64,000 nt of DNA from Yinghuangia elevatio (GTDB lineage: Bacteria; Actinomycetota; Actinomycetes; Streptomycetales; Streptomycetaceae): the NCBI RefSeq assembly GCF_040649515.1, contig NZ_JBEZFP010000002.1:62001-126000 (forward strand), written 5' to 3'. The stretch's first letter is position 1, and every line of letters begins with the position of its first letter. Shown here in pieces: positions 61,600 through 64,000 of this stretch. Under the pieces are notes generated by a model. It was not told the origin of the DNA. It saw only the letters and a list, made by a program, of their open reading frames with translations, and ran no database searches. A program made the translations under genes and the position numbers.

Positions 61600-62790
61600 G
61601 TGATCACCCCGTGGTACGCCGACGACGCCGTGACGCTGTATGCGGGCGACGCGGCCTCGGTGTTGCGCACGCTTGCCCCGGCGAGCGCGGCTTGCGTGGT
61701 CACCTCACCCCCGTACTGGGGTCTGCGCGACTACGGCACCGGGCACTGGATCGGCGGGGATCCGATGTGCCAGCATCCCCACAACCGTGCCGCGGCGGAC
61801 CGGTGCGGGCAATGCGGAGCCGTGCGCCAGGACGGCCAGTACGGGCGCGAGGCGAGCCCCGAGGGGTACGTCGATCACGTGCGCGAGGTGTTCCGGCAAC
61901 TCGTCCGCGTCTTGGAGCCGACCGGAACCGTCTGGCTGAACCTCGGCGACTCCTACAGCGCATCCCCGCCGGGGCGAACCTCGGCGCCGATGCGTGCCAG
62001 CGGTCTGCAAGGCCGCGAAAGCGCTTTGCGCCTACGCGAGTCCGTGCGCAGAGCGCGCATCGACCGAACAGGGGCGGTGCCGCGTAAGAACCTGCTCGGG
62101 ATGCCCTGGCGCACCGCGTTCGCGTTGCAAGACGACGGCTGGATCCTGCGCAACGCCATCGTGTGGCACAAGCCGAACGCGATGCCCGAATCGGTCCGCG
62201 ACCGGCTGTCGTGCCGTTACGAGATGCTCTTCCTCTTGGTCCGGCAGGAGCGCTACTTCTTCGACCTCGATCCGATCCGCGAACCCCTCGCCCGCCCCGA
62301 AGCACTCGGCAAGGGCGCGATCATCGGCGGTCGCCACAAGGGCGCCCACGCCGGAGTCGGCGCCACCGCCCGTCGCCGCGGCTCCAGTTCGTACGGCGAC
62401 GCCAAGTACGACGACGATGCCGCCTTCGCGGCCGGGCTGCCGGGCACAGCGTTGCTGCCCACCGGGCGTCGGCACGACGCCACGCACGCGCGGGGCAAGA
62501 ACCCCGGCGATGTATGGAGGATCAGCACCCGGCCGCTGCGCGCGGCGCACTTCGCGCCGTTTCCGGTTGATCTGCCGCTGCGGTGCATCGCCGCGGGCTG
62601 TCGGCCCGGCGGCGTGGTGCTCGACCCGTTCAGCGGGTCGGCCACCACCGGCCTCGCCGCGCGCCAACTCGGGCACCCCTACGTGGGGATCGACCTCAAC
62701 CCCGACTTCCACACCATCGGCCTGGCGCGCCTCCGGCTCACCTCCGCTGGCCGCGACGGCATCGAACCCTCACAGGAGAGGTCGGCATGA
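61600..62790 (+). CDS. Class-beta DNA methyltransferase (N4/N6 type)
   Basis: This 396-residue protein has the catalytic motif TSPPYWGLRDYGTG (about 35-48), which is followed far downstream by the SAM motif VLDPFSGSATTGLAARQLG (near 350). This is the class-beta order. TSPPYW suggests N4-cytosine or N6-adenine methylation. Two CxxC-type pairs lie in the first third (CQHPHN, CGQCG). It starts at GTG 61600 behind GGGAGG and overlaps the next methyltransferase (ATGA). Confidence 0.87.
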   Translation: MITPWYADDAVTLYAGDAASVLRTLAPASAACVVTSPPYWGLRDYGTGHWIGGDPMCQHPHNRAAADRCGQCGAVRQDGQYGREASPEGYVDHVREVFRQLVRVLEPTGTVWLNLGDSYSASPPGRTSAPMRASGLQGRESALRLRESVRRARIDRTGAVPRKNLLGMPWRTAFALQDDGWILRNAIVWHKPNAMPESVRDRLSCRYEMLFLLVRQERYFFDLDPIREPLARPEALGKGAIIGGRHKGAHAGVGATARRRGSSSYGDAKYDDDAAFAAGLPGTALLPTGRRHDATHARGKNPGDVWRISTRPLRAAHFAPFPVDLPLRCIAAGCRPGGVVLDPFSGSATTGLAARQLGHPYVGIDLNPDFHTIGLARLRLTSAGRDGIEPSQERSA

Positions 62791-63938
62791 CGCGGCGGGC
62801 GCAGCGCGGACCCCACGAGCATGGCATCGCCTCGCCTCGTCTCTCGATGGACGAACACGCGTCGGCAAGCCCCTACGTCTGGCACCGAACGGCCGACGTC
62901 ACCTTGTGCGTCGGCGACGCGCACGACGTTCTGGCTTCGCTCCCGGACGTGTCCGTCGACTGCGTGGTCACCTCCCCGCCGTACTGGCGGTTGCGCGACT
63001 ACGGCACCGGCCGCTGGAGCGGCGGGGAACCAGGTTGCCTCCACCCCCACGCCGCGGTGGGGATGGCGACGACGGGCACCTGCGTCGACTGCGGTGCGGG
63101 CTGGGACGACGTTCAACTGGGCCGCGAACCCACCGCCGCCGAGTACATCGACCGCCTGCGCACGGTGTTCGCCGATCTGGCCCGCGTGCTCGTCCCCACC
63201 GGCACCGTCTGGCTGAACCTCGGCGACAGCTATGCCGCCAACAGCGACGGCTACCGCTGCGGACGCCCTGGCCATCCAGGACAACCGAACTACCGCCCGC
63301 GCGCGGATCGTTCGGACAAGAACCTGCTCGGGATGCCCTGGCGCACGGCGTTCGCGCTGCAAGACGACGGCTGGATTCTGCGCAACGCCGTCGTGTGGCA
63401 CAAGCCCCACGCCGTGCCGACGCCAGCGCGCGACCGCCTCGCCTGCCACCACGAGATGCTGTTCCTCCTCGTCCGGCAGGAGCGCTACTACTTCGACCTC
63501 GACCCGATCCGCCAGCCGTACACCGGCGACCGCGCGCTCAGCCGACGAGCGCACCGCGGCGGCACCAAACCGACCACCGCCACAGGCACATGGCCACTGC
63601 GCGGGCTGGACTCGACCGGTCCTACCCGCGTTCCCGGTCGCAACCCCGGCGATGTTTGGACGCTTCCCACCGGCGCGCCCCACGGCGGCCGCCCGGTGAG
63701 TTTCCCCTTGGAGTTGCCGGTGCGGTGCATCGCCGCCGGATGCCCGCCCGGCGGCTTGGTGCTCGACCCGTTCTGCGGTGCCTCCACCACCGGACTGGCC
63801 GCCCGCCAGTTGGGCCGAAGATACCTGGGGATCGACCTGAACCCCGACTTCCACGGCATCGCGCTCGCGCACCTGGGCCTGAGCAAGAACGCATCCGAGC
63901 CCTCGACGGAAGACCCCTCGCACCGCGGGCCTCCGTGA
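62787..63938 (+). CDS. Second class-beta DNA methyltransferase, tandem paralogue
   Basis: This 383-residue protein is a close relative of the upstream gene. It shares TSPPYWRLRDYGTG (near 62), VWLNLGDSYAANSDG, NLLGMPWRTAFALQDDGWIL and VLDPFCGASTTGLAARQLG. The middle, between the catalytic and SAM motifs, differs most, where target recognition is expected. The pair could therefore modify two different sites. ATG 62787 overlaps the upstream stop. Confidence 0.87.
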   Translation: MTRRAQRGPHEHGIASPRLSMDEHASASPYVWHRTADVTLCVGDAHDVLASLPDVSVDCVVTSPPYWRLRDYGTGRWSGGEPGCLHPHAAVGMATTGTCVDCGAGWDDVQLGREPTAAEYIDRLRTVFADLARVLVPTGTVWLNLGDSYAANSDGYRCGRPGHPGQPNYRPRADRSDKNLLGMPWRTAFALQDDGWILRNAVVWHKPHAVPTPARDRLACHHEMLFLLVRQERYYFDLDPIRQPYTGDRALSRRAHRGGTKPTTATGTWPLRGLDSTGPTRVPGRNPGDVWTLPTGAPHGGRPVSFPLELPVRCIAAGCPPGGLVLDPFCGASTTGLAARQLGRRYLGIDLNPDFHGIALAHLGLSKNASEPSTEDPSHRGPP

Positions 63939-64000
63939 CCGTTGCCCTGAGCAAGGATCCGTCCCGGCCACGCGTCTCGGGCGTCTTTGGGCCCGTCGTC

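Noticed and set aside
1..64000. CRISPR arrays, tRNA and rRNA genes
   Set aside because: No regularly spaced repeats and no cloverleaf or rRNA-like stretches noticed by eye; a dedicated tRNA scan was not possible.

Overview
The window is high-GC actinomycete DNA (Streptomyces or a related Streptosporangiales-type genus). This rests on GTG starts, strong G/C at third codon positions, ATGA/GTGA gene overlaps, a DUF5753-type XRE regulator followed by two DUF397 genes, and an actinomycete-style type IV secretion module. No rRNA, tRNA or CRISPR array was seen.

Position 1-1122 is the 3' part of a PQQ-like beta-propeller gene. Positions 1853-27396 form a complete 7-deazaguanine DNA modification/restriction (Dpd) island. 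A co-directional run dpdE-F-G-H-I-J-K-D (1853-19420, + strand, nearly all genes overlapping or almost touching) is the restriction-like arm. A convergent minus-strand operon dpdC-dpdB2-dpdA-dpdB (19533-23952) is the modification arm. The two meet at a shared hairpin terminator near 19.5 kb. Divergent from dpdC, queC, a shrunken queE remnant, queD, folE2 and, further on, a complete queE supply preQ0 from GTP. DpdA, helped by DpdB, should insert preQ0 into DNA, and DpdC should hydrolyse it to the amido form. Unusual points are two full-length DpdB paralogues, an in-frame internally deleted QueE that keeps only its two ends, and visibly lower GC in dpdA/dpdB2. A frameshifted transposase remnant resembling IS630 lies at the right edge.

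Positions 27663-39959 hold a 2H phosphoesterase and a TPR-type XRE regulator on the minus strand. They are followed by a plus-strand cluster: NUDIX hydrolase, a radical SAM/SPASM protein with an extra C-terminal domain, a Cys-rich unknown protein, a 2OG-Fe(II) oxygenase, a P-loop kinase, a protein-kinase-like protein, a 56-codon peptide, a perfect 13-bp hairpin, a HExxH peptide beta-hydroxylase-like protein, an S12 serine hydrolase and a methyltransferase. I read this as a candidate peptide natural product (RiPP-like) cluster that I cannot match to a named class. It is the best candidate in the window for something undescribed.

Positions 40262-46515 are a patchwork: a second beta-propeller protein, a HIT protein, the XRE/DUF397 set, a truncated malonyltransferase-like gene next to an acyl carrier protein, and a fragment resembling an integrase C-terminus. 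From 46553 to the end lies an integrative conjugative element module: cell-wall hydrolase, replication-relaxation protein, VirD4/TraG-type ATPase, GP88 protein, VirB4-type ATPase, PrgI-type protein, VirB6-like membrane protein, VirB2-like pilin and a hypothetical protein on the minus strand, then on the plus strand a hypothetical gene, a degenerate methyltransferase and two paralogous class-beta DNA methyltransferases.
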